A stretch of 64,000 nt of DNA from positions 26,286-90,285 of the forward strand of contig JANWWA010000013.1 of assembly GCA_025056565.1 (NCBI GenBank), read 5' to 3'. The stretch's first letter is position 1. Each line of letters opens with the position of its first letter. Positions 1 to 9,437 of the stretch are shown here, piece by piece. The notes under the pieces are model-generated. The model was not told the DNA's origin, did not search any database, and saw nothing but the letters and a program-made list of their open reading frames with translations. A program made the translations under genes and the position numbers. The stretch comes from Chloroherpetonaceae bacterium. Its GTDB lineage: Bacteria; Bacteroidota; Chlorobiia; Chlorobiales; Thermochlorobacteraceae.

Positions 1-478
1 GCACAATCTCAAATGTCACAAGGTCGGCATATTGATTGTTGGTGCGGAAAAATTGCTGCCCAACTCCATTGCGAGAAAAGCGCAAGCGATACTGGCGCAT
101 CCAACTGCCTTGCACCACTGGTGAATTCATCGTGCGTTGCACTGTAATTGTCCAAGTCTGGGTGTTCGGGTCATATTCACGGCGACGGACTACTCCGCCA
201 CGGCTGAGCATTGGTCCTGGACGATTGTCCATCAAATTTGGTTCATCTGGCACAGCTACCAGCCCCAGCACGCCGTCGAGCGAAAGTTCGACAATATCAG
301 TCAGTTGGTCGTGCAAGCCGCCATTGTCAGAGCCTATAGCTCCTGCAATGACCTCAGCAGCATCTATTGTTGCCAGTAGGCTGTCGTCTTGAACAGGCCC
401 TGTTGCATTCTGGCAACCTGCAGCAGCAAAGGCAATAAAGCCAGCTAAAAGCAGCGGAAAGAATGATAGGCGTTTCAT
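1..478 (-). CDS. Putative lipoprotein (3' end outside window)
   Basis: An open frame starts at an ATG at 478 on the minus strand and stays open to the window edge (about 159 codons visible). The first 22 residues are a lipoprotein signal: a charged MKR start, a hydrophobic stretch, then AAAGC as lipobox with Cys22 as the predicted lipidated residue. The following mature part is acidic and contains a segment about mutational-style repeats of no recognised domain; later residues (RREYDPNTQTWTITVQR) read like a beta-rich secreted protein. I do not recognise the family. It is divergent from mutS2, with about 220 bases between the two starts. The stop codon lies outside the window, so the length is unknown. 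Confidence 0.7.
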   Translation of the reverse strand, partial: MKRLSFFPLLLAGFIAFAAAGCQNATGPVQDDSLLATIDAAEVIAGAIGSDNGGLHDQLTDIVELSLDGVLGLVAVPDEPNLMDNRPGPMLSRGGVVRRREYDPNTQTWTITVQRTMNSPVVQGSWMRQYRLRFSRNGVGQQFFRTNNQYADLVTFEIV

Positions 479-696
479 AGTTTGTTATGGCTGTTTTGCG
501 TTAATGGTTTCCGTTTAATTTGTGCCCATACAGGCACTTTCCGCTATAAAAGACAGATAGGTGCTGCGAAAGGTTTAAGGCTCGCCTGTGGCTCGAGTTA
601 AAAACGATTGCACAAGCCGACTTGTTCTGCAGTATCTTTGCAAGTGACAGTTGCAGCAACGCAAATCACAAGCACGCTATTCATCGTAGTTTTGCA

Positions 697-3066
697 ATGA
701 CGCTATCAGAAAAACTCGATTTTGACAAGATTCTTCGCTATGCTGAGCGGCTTTGTCTCTCGGATATGGGGCGAGCGCGTCTCTCCGAGGCAATGCCCAT
801 TCTTTCACTTGCGGCACTGGAGTTAGAACTCCGCAAGGCTCTGGAGCTGAAGCGTCTTTTGGAATCAGGTGAAGAGCTACCGATTCCGTCGCTACCTGAT
901 ACACGCGAGCTGTATCGCAAACTTGCAATTGAAGAAAATTTCTTGCAGCCGAAAGAGCTTCTGCAAGTTGCCATTTCACTGCGGATTGCGTCGCAACTCA
1001 AAAAGTTCATCTTTGCGCGCCGTGAGACATATCCGAACCTCAACTTACTTACGGAAAATCTCTGGATGGAAAAATCCCTGCAGTATGAAATTAGCCGTGT
1101 AGTTGATGAGTTCGGTGAAGTGCGCACTTCCGCCAGCGATGCTTTGACCTTCATTCGCCACTCTCTTGAGCAGAAACGCAGTGCACTTAGGCGGAAAATG
1201 GAGTCGCTCTTGCGTCGCTACGCTGAAGCAGGTATGCTCATGGAAGAGACCATCACAATTCGCAATGGGCGAATGGTCTTAGGGTTTCGTGTGGAGCACA
1301 AGTATCAAGTGCCGGGCTTTATTCACGATTTTTCGCAGTCTGGGCAAACTGTGTTCATTGAGCCGGCTGAAACTCTGATGCTCTCGAATGAAATCCGCGA
1401 CTTAGAAATTCAAGAGCAGCGAGAAATTGAACGCATCTTGCGTGAGACGGCTCGCCTTCTGCGTCATGAGCTTGAGCACTTGCTCAGCAATCAAGAAATT
1501 CTCTCTGAGTTTGATGCGCTCTACGCCAAAGCGCGCTTTGCAATTGAGATCGGCGGAGTGATGCCTGAACTTTCCGAAGAAAAATCACTTCGTCTCATTG
1601 AGGCATACAACCCTTGGCTTTTGCTGACGCATAGGAAACTGGGTAAGCCTGTCGTGCCGCTGTCGCTTACTTTGGACGCTAATACGCGCACGCTTGTTAT
1701 CACTGGTCCAAATGCAGGCGGCAAATCCGTTGCCATGAAAACTGTCGGGCTGCTTGCTTACATGCTACAGTTTGGTTTTCTCCTGCCGTGCAAAGAAGGT
1801 TCGCGTCTTACGCTCTTCGACCGCATCTTTGTGGAAATCGGCGATGAGCAGTCGATTGAAAATGACCTCTCTACATTCAGCTCACATCTAAAAAATTTGA
1901 AAGAGATTTTGGAGAACGCCACAAGTGACAGCCTTGTCTTAATTGACGAAATCTGCTCGGGCACTGACCCTGAAGAAGGCGCCGCAATTGCCACAGCTGT
2001 GTTGGAGAGCCTCATTACGCGCAAGGCGCTCACAATCGTTACCACACATCAAGGTATGCTAAAAGCATATGCGCATCGTCGTGAAGGGGCTGTAAATGGC
2101 TCCATGCAATTCGATGCGGCTGAGCTTCGCCCCACCTATCAGTTTCAGATGGGCGTGCCGGGCAGCAGCTTTGCTTTGGAAATGGCTCGGCGAATGGGCT
2201 TTGCACCGCACATCTTGGACAATGCAGAGCGCTTTATGGGCGAAAACAAACATGCGCTTGAAGACCTTATTGCCAAATTGAGCTTCGAGCTGCAAGCTGT
2301 GCAAGCCGAGCGCACTGCTTTACTGCGCGAGCAAACCGAGCTAAAACGCCTAACTGAATCATACCAGCAAAAACTTCGTGCACTTGAGCAGGAGAGAAAA
2401 GAGCTGCGTCGTCAAAGTTTGCAAGAAGCCAAGCGCTTACTAGCGCAAGCCAACAGCATTATTGAGAAAGCTGTCAAGGATATCAGACAAACTCAAGCTG
2501 ATAGCGATACGGTCAAACAAGCCCGCAAAGAGCTCGAGAAGTTCCGCAAAGAGCTGGCAGCCGAAGAAGCTGTGACCCTTCCTAATCAGCCCTCGAGTGA
2601 TACGCCAGATGCTACCTTGCGTGTGGGCGATAAGGTGAAGTTGCTCGACACCAATGCAGTAGGTGAGGTACTAGAACTTGACGGTGAAGACGCTGTCGTT
2701 GGCTTCGGCAACTTTCGAATGAAAACACAAGTGCGCAACCTGCAAAAGCTCTCAAACAAGGAAGCTCGTGAAGCTGAGCGGAAGGAGCAAAAAGTCAACT
2801 CTGCGCCACATCTGGATATCAAAGAGGTGCCCACACGCTTGGATTTGCGCGGCTTGATGGGCGATGAAGCGATTCTCCGTGTTGAAAAATTTCTCGATGA
2901 ATCTATCTCGCACGGTTTGCACAAGGTTGATCTTATTCACGGCAAAGGCACAGGTGCACTTCGCAAACGTATTATGGAATACTTGAAGAACGATAAGCGC
3001 GTAAAGTCGTTTCGTTTAGGCAATTGGGACGAAGGCGGGGCTGGCGTTACAATTGTGGAAATGTAG
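697..3066 (+). CDS. mutS2: Endonuclease MutS2
   Basis: MutS2 is a MutS-like ATPase with a C-terminal Smr nuclease domain, implicated in suppression of homologous recombination and, in some bacteria, rescue of collided ribosomes. The product (789 aa) has the MutS core with Walker A GPNAGGKS near residue 337, the Walker B region VLIDEICSGTDPEEG, a long coiled-coil segment rich in Glu/Arg/Gln (about 530-630), and a terminal Smr domain from about 715 with LDLRG and HGKGTGALRKRI motifs. The length is usual for the family. The frame is open from 622, but the ATG at 697 gives the usual N-terminus (MTLSEKLDFDKIL), so I chose it; no clear Shine-Dalgarno precedes either start. It ends 12 bases before the convergent gene at 3079. 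Confidence 0.95.
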   Translation: MTLSEKLDFDKILRYAERLCLSDMGRARLSEAMPILSLAALELELRKALELKRLLESGEELPIPSLPDTRELYRKLAIEENFLQPKELLQVAISLRIASQLKKFIFARRETYPNLNLLTENLWMEKSLQYEISRVVDEFGEVRTSASDALTFIRHSLEQKRSALRRKMESLLRRYAEAGMLMEETITIRNGRMVLGFRVEHKYQVPGFIHDFSQSGQTVFIEPAETLMLSNEIRDLEIQEQREIERILRETARLLRHELEHLLSNQEILSEFDALYAKARFAIEIGGVMPELSEEKSLRLIEAYNPWLLLTHRKLGKPVVPLSLTLDANTRTLVITGPNAGGKSVAMKTVGLLAYMLQFGFLLPCKEGSRLTLFDRIFVEIGDEQSIENDLSTFSSHLKNLKEILENATSDSLVLIDEICSGTDPEEGAAIATAVLESLITRKALTIVTTHQGMLKAYAHRREGAVNGSMQFDAAELRPTYQFQMGVPGSSFALEMARRMGFAPHILDNAERFMGENKHALEDLIAKLSFELQAVQAERTALLREQTELKRLTESYQQKLRALEQERKELRRQSLQEAKRLLAQANSIIEKAVKDIRQTQADSDTVKQARKELEKFRKELAAEEAVTLPNQPSSDTPDATLRVGDKVKLLDTNAVGEVLELDGEDAVVGFGNFRMKTQVRNLQKLSNKEAREAERKEQKVNSAPHLDIKEVPTRLDLRGLMGDEAILRVEKFLDESISHGLHKVDLIHGKGTGALRKRIMEYLKNDKRVKSFRLGNWDEGGAGVTIVEM

Positions 3067-3078
3067 ATTCGTACTGCT

Positions 3079-3519
3079 TCACCGAAACAGTGCTTTGATG
3101 CTGCCCCATGTGCGCCGCGTGGTCGAGGTCTGATAGACTAGTGAAGTTTGCATTTCGTCAGTGCGTGTAGTGCCTACAATGCGCAAGATGTAGGTGTAGC
3201 GCGTTGAAGCCAGCACAGCCGGCACAGGCGCTGTCGACGCCGCTGGAGCTACGCGAGCTACATTTACATCTGCTACTTCGTAGCTGCTACCCGGCCCTGT
3301 TGGCTGCACCGTTGCAATCAGCAGCAGCGAAGGATCGTTGTCAGTGCGGCGATAGACCTCGTAGCGCAGCAGATTGACTTCTACCGATGCTGACCAGCGC
3401 ACATAGATGCGGTCAATGGCTGGTACTGCTACAAACCGTGTAATAGCTGTATTGGCTAAGGCAATCCCTGAGACAAGCAGCAGGACAGAGTAGAGCGCAG
3501 TAATTTTTTTCATAGACAT
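3079..3519 (-). CDS. Small secreted fibronectin type III-like protein
   Basis: The product (146 aa) begins with a signal peptide (MSMKKITALYSVLLLVSGIA, cleavage probably after ALA). The mature part resembles one fibronectin type III-like beta sandwich: phrases such as RIYVRWSASVEVNLLRYEVYRR and TRYTYILRIVGT fit the B, C and F strands of the fold. It ends in a short basic-aromatic tail (TWGSIKALFR) that looks like a separate C-terminal signal or anchor rather than part of the domain. No enzymatic motif is seen. It is probably exported to the periplasm or cell surface. It is convergent with mutS2 and follows rplI on the same strand after 126 bases; no shared function is obvious. Confidence 0.7.
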   Translation of the reverse strand: MSMKKITALYSVLLLVSGIALANTAITRFVAVPAIDRIYVRWSASVEVNLLRYEVYRRTDNDPSLLLIATVQPTGPGSSYEVADVNVARVAPAASTAPVPAVLASTRYTYILRIVGTTRTDEMQTSLVYQTSTTRRTWGSIKALFR

Positions 3520-3645
3520 CGCGCATGGAGCGCTAAGTTACGAAGCAGGCAAGCAGTAAGCAAGCACCTTTGATGGCAGTCTCACTTGCTCCTTTTGCCT
3601 CTGCTTGTGGGAATGGCGTCCTCTTTTGCCTATATGTGCGCCAGG

Positions 3646-4104
3646 CTATTCTGCAGCTTCGGGTTCAACTTCCAGCTGCAATTTTGCAATCACGTCAGAG
3701 TAGAGCTTCAGAGATGCTTCGTGCTTACCGATTTGCTTAATAGGTGGGTCAATAGTGATCTGTTTGCGGTCAATCTCAAAGCCTTTCGCCTTCAGGGCAT
3801 CTGCAACCATTTGTGTCGTTACTGTGCCATACAGCCGCCCCCCTTCGCCTGCTTTGGCTTTGATATGCAATGTAAGGCGCTCGAGTGTTGCTGCAAGGTC
3901 ACGTGCAGCTTTACGCTCACGTTCAATCTTAAACGCCTTTTGCTTTTTTTCTTCTTCCAGTGCTCTCAGCATTCCTTCGGTGGCACGCACGGCAAGCCCA
4001 CGCGGGATAAGAAAGTTCCGAGCGTAGCCATCCTTGACCTTGACGACTTGACCAGCTTCACCCAGCTTCTCTACATCTTTCCTCAGAATAACCTGCATTG
4101 CCAC
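3646..4104 (-). CDS. rplI: 50S ribosomal protein L9
   Basis: Ribosomal protein L9 of the large subunit (152 aa, usual length). The N-terminal domain is canonical (MQVILRKDVEKLGEAGQVV, then VKDGYARNFLIPRGLAV), followed by the charged connecting helix (EEEKKQKAFKIERERKAARDL) and a C-terminal RNA-binding domain containing GRLYGTVT. It is the last gene of the rpsF-ssb-rpsR-rplI operon, 6 bases after rpsR. The C-terminus carries a short acidic extension (EPEAAE). Confidence 0.97.
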   Translation of the reverse strand: MAMQVILRKDVEKLGEAGQVVKVKDGYARNFLIPRGLAVRATEGMLRALEEEKKQKAFKIERERKAARDLAATLERLTLHIKAKAGEGGRLYGTVTTQMVADALKAKGFEIDRKQITIDPPIKQIGKHEASLKLYSDVIAKLQLEVEPEAAE

Positions 4105-4110
4105 GCTCCT

Positions 4111-4380
4111 TTACTTAATTTGGTCTGAGACAAATGGAATGATAGCTAAGTGGCGCGCCCACTTGATAGACTTGGTCAGTAGGCGCTGCTCTTTTGCAGA
4201 AAGTCCTGTAATGCGGCGAGGAATGATTTTACCCTGCTCGTTGATAAAGCGCCGCAGTTTGCGCTCATCACGGTAGTCGAAGAAAACAACCTGATTTTTA
4301 GCTGCGGCTGCAGCATTGCGGCTGCGCAGCGCTGAGATGCGCTGCGCAGGACGCACAACACTGGAACTCTTGGCTGCCAT
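4111..4380 (-). CDS. rpsR: 30S ribosomal protein S18
   Basis: Small-subunit protein S18 (89 aa), which binds with S6 at the platform of the 30S subunit. The core motif region ([20 protein letters not shown], then [14 protein letters not shown] and [12 protein letters not shown]) is intact. The N-terminal 30 residues are an Ala/Ser/Arg-rich extension, common in this protein. It lies between ssb (17 bases away) and rplI (6 bases away) in the standard order. Confidence 0.97.
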   Translation of the reverse strand: MAAKSSSVVRPAQRISALRSRNAAAAAKNQVVFFDYRDERKLRRFINEQGKIIPRRITGLSAKEQRLLTKSIKWARHLAIIPFVSDQIK

Positions 4381-4397
4381 TGTTTTTTCTTCCAGTC

Positions 4398-4871
4398 TTA
4401 GCGGTTGTTATCGACGGTCACTTCACCGTCTCCATTGAGATACTTGTATTCGTAGAGATCTTTGCTACTGACCTGTGAGTCGTCGCTATACTCCTCGACA
4501 ACGCCAGAATCCTCATCGTTGCGGCGACGCTTGTTGAGGAATTGAATTCGCCGTGCCTTGATTTCAACGACAGTGCGGGTGGTGTTGTCCTGCAGTTTCC
4601 AAGTGCGGCTTTGAAGCTCTCCATCGACGAGCACAGCACTGCTCTTGTGCAAGTTATCACGGCACGATTCAGCTAGCTTATTCCAAGCAACCACACCGAC
4701 GTAGCATACATCTTCTTGCCACTGGTTATTGCTGTCGCGAAATCTACGATTGCATGCAATCGTAAAGTTTACTACAGGCGTACCCGTTGTCGTTTGCCTA
4801 AAAATCGGGTCTTTGGTGAGGTTGCCTGCAATAACCACGCTATTGATTTCTGGCATTTTCAGGTCTGCCAT
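4398..4871 (-). CDS. ssb: Single-stranded DNA-binding protein
   Basis: SSB (157 aa) coats single-stranded DNA in replication and repair. The OB-fold is clear in residues 1-110: [14 protein letters not shown], then [32 protein letters not shown] and [12 protein letters not shown]. The C-terminal tail is acidic in part ([15 protein letters not shown]) but ends in GEVTVDNNR. It lacks the usual terminal acidic-hydrophobic tip (DDDIPF type) that binds partner proteins. From memory, related Chlorobium SSB proteins encoded at this same operon position have comparable atypical tails. It lies between rpsF and rpsR, the standard place. Confidence 0.95.
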   Translation of the reverse strand: MADLKMPEINSVVIAGNLTKDPIFRQTTTGTPVVNFTIACNRRFRDSNNQWQEDVCYVGVVAWNKLAESCRDNLHKSSAVLVDGELQSRTWKLQDNTTRTVVEIKARRIQFLNKRRRNDEDSGVVEEYSDDSQVSSKDLYEYKYLNGDGEVTVDNNR

Positions 4872-4937
4872 TGCTCTCCTCCAATGAGTTGGTTTTATTA
4901 CAAGACAAATACAAACATAGAAGTAAAAAAGAACCCT

Positions 4938-5321
4938 TCATGCCTGCGCGGTTTCAGGCTTCGGCTCTGCGGCAGGTTGTGCCGTGCCGTATTTGCTGAC
5001 GCGCTCGCGAATCTCTAAGAGCGGCTTGTCGAGAGTAATTGTGAGGAAACGAATTATCTGCTCATTGAGCCGATACTGACGGTCAAGTTCCGCAAGCGCA
5101 GTTGGGGGAGCTTGGAACTCAATATGCACATAATATCCAACTGTATGCTTCTGAATCTTGTATGCTAACTTCTTGCGTCCGTTGTCCAACACATTTTTTA
5201 TCTCTCCACCTAATGAGACAATCAGATGCTTGACTTTCTCTATTGCTGCCTGAATGGTTTCATCATCTAAGTTTCCATCAAAAACGACCGATGTCTCGTA
5301 GAGCTTTACCTTTCCTGCCAT
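4938..5321 (-). CDS. rpsF: 30S ribosomal protein S6
   Basis: Small-subunit protein S6 (127 aa), partner of S18 in the 30S platform. Recognisable blocks are [15 protein letters not shown] at the start, [20 protein letters not shown] and [20 protein letters not shown]. The last 20 residues ([15 protein letters not shown]) form a low-complexity extension beyond the globular domain. It is the first gene of the rpsF-ssb-rpsR-rplI operon; the operon promoter should lie in the 263-base divergent gap to the gene at 5585. Confidence 0.97.
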   Translation of the reverse strand: MAGKVKLYETSVVFDGNLDDETIQAAIEKVKHLIVSLGGEIKNVLDNGRKKLAYKIQKHTVGYYVHIEFQAPPTALAELDRQYRLNEQIIRFLTITLDKPLLEIRERVSKYGTAQPAAEPKPETAQA

Positions 5322-5584
5322 ACTTGTTTTTTCTGATAAGACAACCTTTCTAAATCAGTTGTGTTAAGAAATCGTTGATTGTAAAAGTTGGACTGCAAAA
5401 ATAATTGTTGCTCACAATTTTCCAAAGATTTTCTGCAGATTTTTTGCCGTCAAGTGCTGAGCTGAGATGCCGCTTTGCCTTAACCAGTGGTCTTACCTTT
5501 GATGCTTCGTCGGTTGCTGCTTATACTTACTTGCGCTTAGTGCGTCTATGCTTCACCAATTACATAGCACATCAGCCCAGTGCA

Positions 5585-5980
5585 ATGAAACTCTTTGTGT
5601 ATGGCACGCTGCGCCGTGGCTTAGAACGACACTGGCTATTGCAGAACAGTTCTTACTTAGGTGATGGCACTATTCGAGCCAGACTCTATGATTTGGGCGA
5701 CTATCCAGGTATCAAAAAGGGGAATGGTACGGTCTATGGTGAACTTTACGAGGTCGATGCGCCTACGCTTGCCCGCCTTGATGAGGAAGAAGACTATATG
5801 CCAAGCTGCGAGTCACAGTCGCTTTACCTTCGGCGGTGGGTTACTGTGCGAGATAGAAACGGCAAACGCCAGCGTGCCTTTGCTTATTTCTACAACGGCA
5901 CAGTCTGCGAGTCCCGCCGTATTGTGCACGGCGATTACTGCCGCTACCGACACGAGAAGATGCTTTCCAGTCAATCTTGA
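5585..5980 (+). CDS. Gamma-glutamylcyclotransferase family protein
   Basis: The product (131 aa) is a GGCT/AIG2-like fold protein. Such proteins cyclise gamma-glutamyl amines to 5-oxoproline or act on related amides. The substrate-loop motif [12 protein letters not shown] is at the very start, and the family's catalytic acid lies in the LDEEEDY segment (residues 65-71). The frame is open upstream to 5405, but those 60 residues are unlike the family and the ATG at 5585 places YGTL in its normal position. It is convergent with ribH, and the two coding sequences overlap by 10 bases (5971-5980). The true substrate cannot be told from sequence. Confidence 0.85.
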   Translation: MKLFVYGTLRRGLERHWLLQNSSYLGDGTIRARLYDLGDYPGIKKGNGTVYGELYEVDAPTLARLDEEEDYMPSCESQSLYLRRWVTVRDRNGKRQRAFAYFYNGTVCESRRIVHGDYCRYRHEKMLSSQS

Positions 5981-6438
5981 AGATGCCGATACAGGTTTGC
6001 CATCTCGATTGCTGCGGCTGCTGCTTCCCAACCTTTGTTACCTGCTTTAGTGCCAGCGCGCTCAATAGCCTGCTCAATTGTGTCCGTTGTAAGTACTCCA
6101 AATGTAACTGGTATGCCCGCATCAATCGCTGCTTGTGCAATGCCTTTAGTGGTTTCGGCAGCAATGAGTTCGAAATGCGGTGTTGCGCCGCGAATTAGCA
6201 CACCGATTGCAATCACCGCATCATATTGCTTGGCGAGTGCGACCTTCCTTACCACCATCGGCAGTTCAAAAGATCCTGGGCAGCGATACAGTGAAATGTG
6301 GTTAGGGTCTCCTCCGTGTCGCACAATGCAATCCACTGCGCCTTCCACTAAGCGCGAGCCAATAAAGTCATTCCAGCGCGACGCAACAATTGCAAATCGA
6401 AGCCCTTGCGCAGAAAGGTGCCCTTCAATCGTGTTCAT
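5971..6438 (-). CDS. ribH: 6,7-dimethyl-8-ribityllumazine synthase
   Basis: Lumazine synthase (155 aa) condenses 5-amino-6-ribitylaminouracil with 3,4-dihydroxy-2-butanone 4-phosphate in riboflavin biosynthesis and normally assembles as pentamers or 60-mers. The family motifs are complete: [39 protein letters not shown] with the catalytic His in the TPHF segment, and [24 protein letters not shown]. Its start overlaps the gmhA stop by four bases (ATGA), so the two are probably translated from one mRNA. Confidence 0.96.
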   Translation of the reverse strand: MNTIEGHLSAQGLRFAIVASRWNDFIGSRLVEGAVDCIVRHGGDPNHISLYRCPGSFELPMVVRKVALAKQYDAVIAIGVLIRGATPHFELIAAETTKGIAQAAIDAGIPVTFGVLTTDTIEQAIERAGTKAGNKGWEAAAAAIEMANLYRHLQD

Positions 6439-7070
6439 CTGGCTGTGTCGGTGTAGCCAAAGTTTTCTTCTACAAGCTGAATGATAATGTGCGCAATGGC
6501 GATGTGGCTTTCTTGGATTCTGTCTGCGGCGCCCTGATGCGGCACGACGACTTCAATATCTGCTAACCCCTTCATCTTGCCACCCGTATTGCCGAGCAGA
6601 GCCAGTGTGCTTAGGCTGTGCTCTTTGGCATATTTGATTGCACGAATGACGCTCTCTGAGTTGCCGCTTGTCGAAATGCCCAAGAGCACATCGCCGGGTT
6701 TGCCCCATGCTTCCACAAGGCGTGCAAAGACATTATCGTAGCCAAGGTCATTGGCCCCACCAGTCAGCGCCGAGCTATCGGTGGTAAGCGCAATTGCTGG
6801 CATAGCTGGACGATTAACGGTGCTGCGGTAGCGAATGGTAAATTCTGTTGCGATGTGTTGTGCGTCAGCGGCACTGCCACCGTTGCCACATATCAAAAGC
6901 TTGTTGCCTCGCTTGAAGGCTTCAGTAATACACTCTGCCATTCGGAAAATCTCTTCGGCATTTTCTCGTGCCAAGCGGCGCTTTAGCTCCGCACTGTATT
7001 CAAGCGTTTCGCGAATGTAGGCAAGCTGCAAAGTTTTGCGGTCTAAGACTGTATCCAGCATAGTCATCAC
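6435..7070 (-). CDS. gmhA: Phosphoheptose isomerase
   Basis: D-sedoheptulose 7-phosphate isomerase (211 aa), the first step of ADP-heptose synthesis for the lipopolysaccharide inner core. It is a SIS-domain protein: [20 protein letters not shown] and [20 protein letters not shown] are the phosphosugar-binding loops, and the C-terminal [15 protein letters not shown] helix supplies metal-binding residues. The length is slightly above the usual 190-200 because of an N-terminal extension ([15 protein letters not shown]); a start a few residues later is possible. It overlaps ribH by four bases and lies 20 bases after the metB-like gene. Confidence 0.93.
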   Translation of the reverse strand: MMTMLDTVLDRKTLQLAYIRETLEYSAELKRRLARENAEEIFRMAECITEAFKRGNKLLICGNGGSAADAQHIATEFTIRYRSTVNRPAMPAIALTTDSSALTGGANDLGYDNVFARLVEAWGKPGDVLLGISTSGNSESVIRAIKYAKEHSLSTLALLGNTGGKMKGLADIEVVVPHQGAADRIQESHIAIAHIIIQLVEENFGYTDTAR

Positions 7071-7090
7071 GCAATTGAGGTGAATTGAGC

Positions 7091-8287
7091 CTAAACTTGT
7101 TCTAAGGCCTGTGCAAAGTCACGCAGAAGGTCGTCGGCGTGCTCCAGACCTACTGAGACGCGAACCAGTCCTGAGGGAATGCCTGCAGCGACCAGCTGTT
7201 CGGGCGTATACTGTGCGCTCCACATACTTGCTGGGTGCACCACTAACGACTCTACGCCTCCCAAACTTACAGCATTCGTTGCAAGTTTCATCGCTCCAAT
7301 TACCGCTTGTGCCTTTCGAAACCTTTCCTGTTCTGAGCGACCTCTCAGCTCAAAGCTGAGCATCGCCGTAAAGCCCTGCATTTGCTTGCACGCCAGAGCA
7401 TGCTGCGGATGTGAGGGCAATGATGGATGATAGACGCATGCAACTTTCGGGTGCGAATGCAGATACGCAGCGAGCTTGGCAGCGGTCTCGTTAGCTTGGC
7501 GAACACGTAGCGAGAGGGTGCGCAAGCCTCGCAGCAACAGCCACGCATCAAATGCAGAGAGTGCACAGCCCAGTATGACAGTCTTCTTCCAGACTGCTTC
7601 TATGAAGGCTTTACTGCCACATACCACCCCTGCTGTCAGGTCGGAGTGTCCGCCTAAAAATTTTGTAGCGCTATGCACCACTGCATCAATGCCCCATTGC
7701 AAAGGCTGCTGCACCAGCGGCGTTGCAAATGTATTGTCGCACAGCGTAAAAATGCCTTTTGATTTTGCGATCGTAGCTACTGCCTGCAAATCCGTTAGTT
7801 TCATTAGCGGATTCGCAGGTGTTTCTACATAGAGAAGTTGCGTATTTGGACGAATAGCTTGTTCAAATGCTTGTGCATCTGTCTGTTCCACAAAGGTGGT
7901 CTCAATACCCAGTGCTGGCAATACATCACGAAAAAGCGTCAGGGTGCCTGCGTAGAGAGAGGTTTGCGAGACAATATGCCCACCTGCTTTGACAACCGCC
8001 AGAACTGCGGAGGAGATTGCTCCCATTCCAGATGCTGTCAGCACAGCTGCTTCTGCCCCTTCCAGTTGGGCTAAAATTTCTTGCACCTGTGCGCTGGTCG
8101 GGTTACCGTAGCGTGAGTAAAATTCTTTTGGGTTCGGCGAGCGTGCCAGTTCTGCAAAAGCATCGGCATCGTCAGGCGCTTTGTAAGTCGAAGTCTGCCA
8201 AATTGGTGGCACGACTGCACGGGTCGTATTGTGCCACTCGCCACCGTGAATGAGCAGCGTTTCAATGTGCCAATTGCGTACGTTCAT
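7091..8287 (-). CDS. Cys/Met metabolism PLP-dependent enzyme (cystathionine gamma-synthase or lyase type)
   Basis: A 398-residue member of the trans-sulfuration PLP enzymes (MetB, MetC, MetY, MGL). The phosphate-binding segment [13 protein letters not shown], the tyrosine-containing FYSRYGNPT, the [20 protein letters not shown] block and the PLP lysine in [12 protein letters not shown] are all present. The end carries the conserved [15 protein letters not shown] and [16 protein letters not shown] blocks. Within this family, cystathionine gamma-synthase, gamma-lyase, O-acetylhomoserine sulfhydrylase and methionine gamma-lyase are too similar to separate by eye. It is probably co-transcribed with gmhA (20 bases) and possibly with the glycosyltransferase upstream (57 bases). 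Confidence 0.9.
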   Translation of the reverse strand: MNVRNWHIETLLIHGGEWHNTTRAVVPPIWQTSTYKAPDDADAFAELARSPNPKEFYSRYGNPTSAQVQEILAQLEGAEAAVLTASGMGAISSAVLAVVKAGGHIVSQTSLYAGTLTLFRDVLPALGIETTFVEQTDAQAFEQAIRPNTQLLYVETPANPLMKLTDLQAVATIAKSKGIFTLCDNTFATPLVQQPLQWGIDAVVHSATKFLGGHSDLTAGVVCGSKAFIEAVWKKTVILGCALSAFDAWLLLRGLRTLSLRVRQANETAAKLAAYLHSHPKVACVYHPSLPSHPQHALACKQMQGFTAMLSFELRGRSEQERFRKAQAVIGAMKLATNAVSLGGVESLVVHPASMWSAQYTPEQLVAAGIPSGLVRVSVGLEHADDLLRDFAQALEQV

Positions 8288-8344
8288 AGAGTGGAATGAA
8301 TCAGGTGGCGCACTGCACTCCTGTTAGCTTTTTATGCACTTGTT

Positions 8345-9145
8345 TTACAGCTTGCCAAAGAGCTGACGCATCTTTAGCACCCAAACCATATAGATAGCCT
8401 CAAAGATAATTTTGCGCGACATTTTGGACTTACCGACGGTGCGGTCTGTAAAGACAATCGGAATTTCTTTAATCCTGAAGCCTTTTGCCCATGCCTTAAA
8501 GTTCATCTCTATCTGGAAGGAATACCCACCTGAGTGAATTTCATCAAGGTTCAGCGACTCCAGCACGCAGCGTCGAAAACACTTAAAGCCGCCTGTCGGG
8601 TCCTGCACTGGCATTCCTGTAATAATGCGAGTGTAGAGGCTTGCGCCTTTTGAGAGAATCAGTCGAGAGAGCGGCCAGTTGACCACATTGGCCACATCGC
8701 CCAAATAGCGTGAGCCAATGACGAGGTCTGCATCTTTAATAGCCACCAAAAAGTGCGGGATCATAAAGGGGTCGTGTGAAAGGTCTGCGTCCATTTCCAT
8801 GATGAAGTCATAGCCACGCTCGAGAGCAAACTTGAAACCCCGCACATATGCTGTGCCCAGACCGAGCTTACCTTCGCGCTGAATAAGATGCAAACGCTTA
8901 TAGCTCTTTTGAAGTGAGCGCACCACCTCTGCGGTGCCATCAGGCGAATTGTCGTCGACAACCAGCATTTCTAAGTCAGGCACTTCCAAACCCATCACAC
9001 GGCGAACCAAGAGCGAAATGTTTTCAGCTTCATTGTAGGTCGGCACAATTACTAAGGTTCGTCCGACAGCAAGGTCTTGCACAGGTGGCAATGTCAGCGG
9101 CAGACCAGCTAATTGCTCTACAGCGGCGTTTGTTACTTTTATCAT
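8345..9145 (-). CDS. Polyprenol monophosphomannose synthase (family 2 glycosyltransferase)
   Basis: A 266-residue GT2 enzyme of the dolichol-phosphate mannosyltransferase type, expected to transfer a sugar from a nucleotide donor to a polyprenyl phosphate on the cytoplasmic face of the membrane. It shows LVIVPTYNEAENI, the MLVVDDNSPDGTAEVV donor loop, IMEMDADLSHDP (DXD), VIGSRYLGD, DPTGGFKCFRR and VGKSKMSRKIIFEA, the full Dpm1-like signature, and no C-terminal membrane domain. The frame runs open to 9499, but the upstream part has no family similarity; the ATG at 9145 is the best start. An AAGGAG sequence abuts that ATG directly, too close for normal spacing, so the start is not certain. Confidence 0.9.
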   Translation of the reverse strand: MIKVTNAAVEQLAGLPLTLPPVQDLAVGRTLVIVPTYNEAENISLLVRRVMGLEVPDLEMLVVDDNSPDGTAEVVRSLQKSYKRLHLIQREGKLGLGTAYVRGFKFALERGYDFIMEMDADLSHDPFMIPHFLVAIKDADLVIGSRYLGDVANVVNWPLSRLILSKGASLYTRIITGMPVQDPTGGFKCFRRCVLESLNLDEIHSGGYSFQIEMNFKAWAKGFRIKEIPIVFTDRTVGKSKMSRKIIFEAIYMVWVLKMRQLFGKL

Positions 9146-9437
9146 CTCCTTGTCATAGATGTTTTGTGGCGACGAAGGCGCAATCAAAAAGAAATGTTTG
9201 AATATAGTGTGAAAGTTGTAATGTAACCAAGTCGCTTGCTCACTGATTCTGCCATTTTTCTCCTTCGTGGGTCGACGCTCTTTTCTTAGAGAGTAAAAAG
9301 TATCCTCCCCAATTCGTCTTTTCCTGACAGAGAACGGCGTGAGTGTCGTTTCCACATCGTTCTTACTGTTTTGCTCTGGTTTATGTATCTTAGGCGCACT
9401 TCTTTCAACAAAGCAACTAAAACAACCAGTTGGAGCT

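Noticed and set aside
3586..4128. Plus-strand frame of 180 codons
   Set aside because: It is antisense to rplI, rich in Cys and Phe, and not protein-like.
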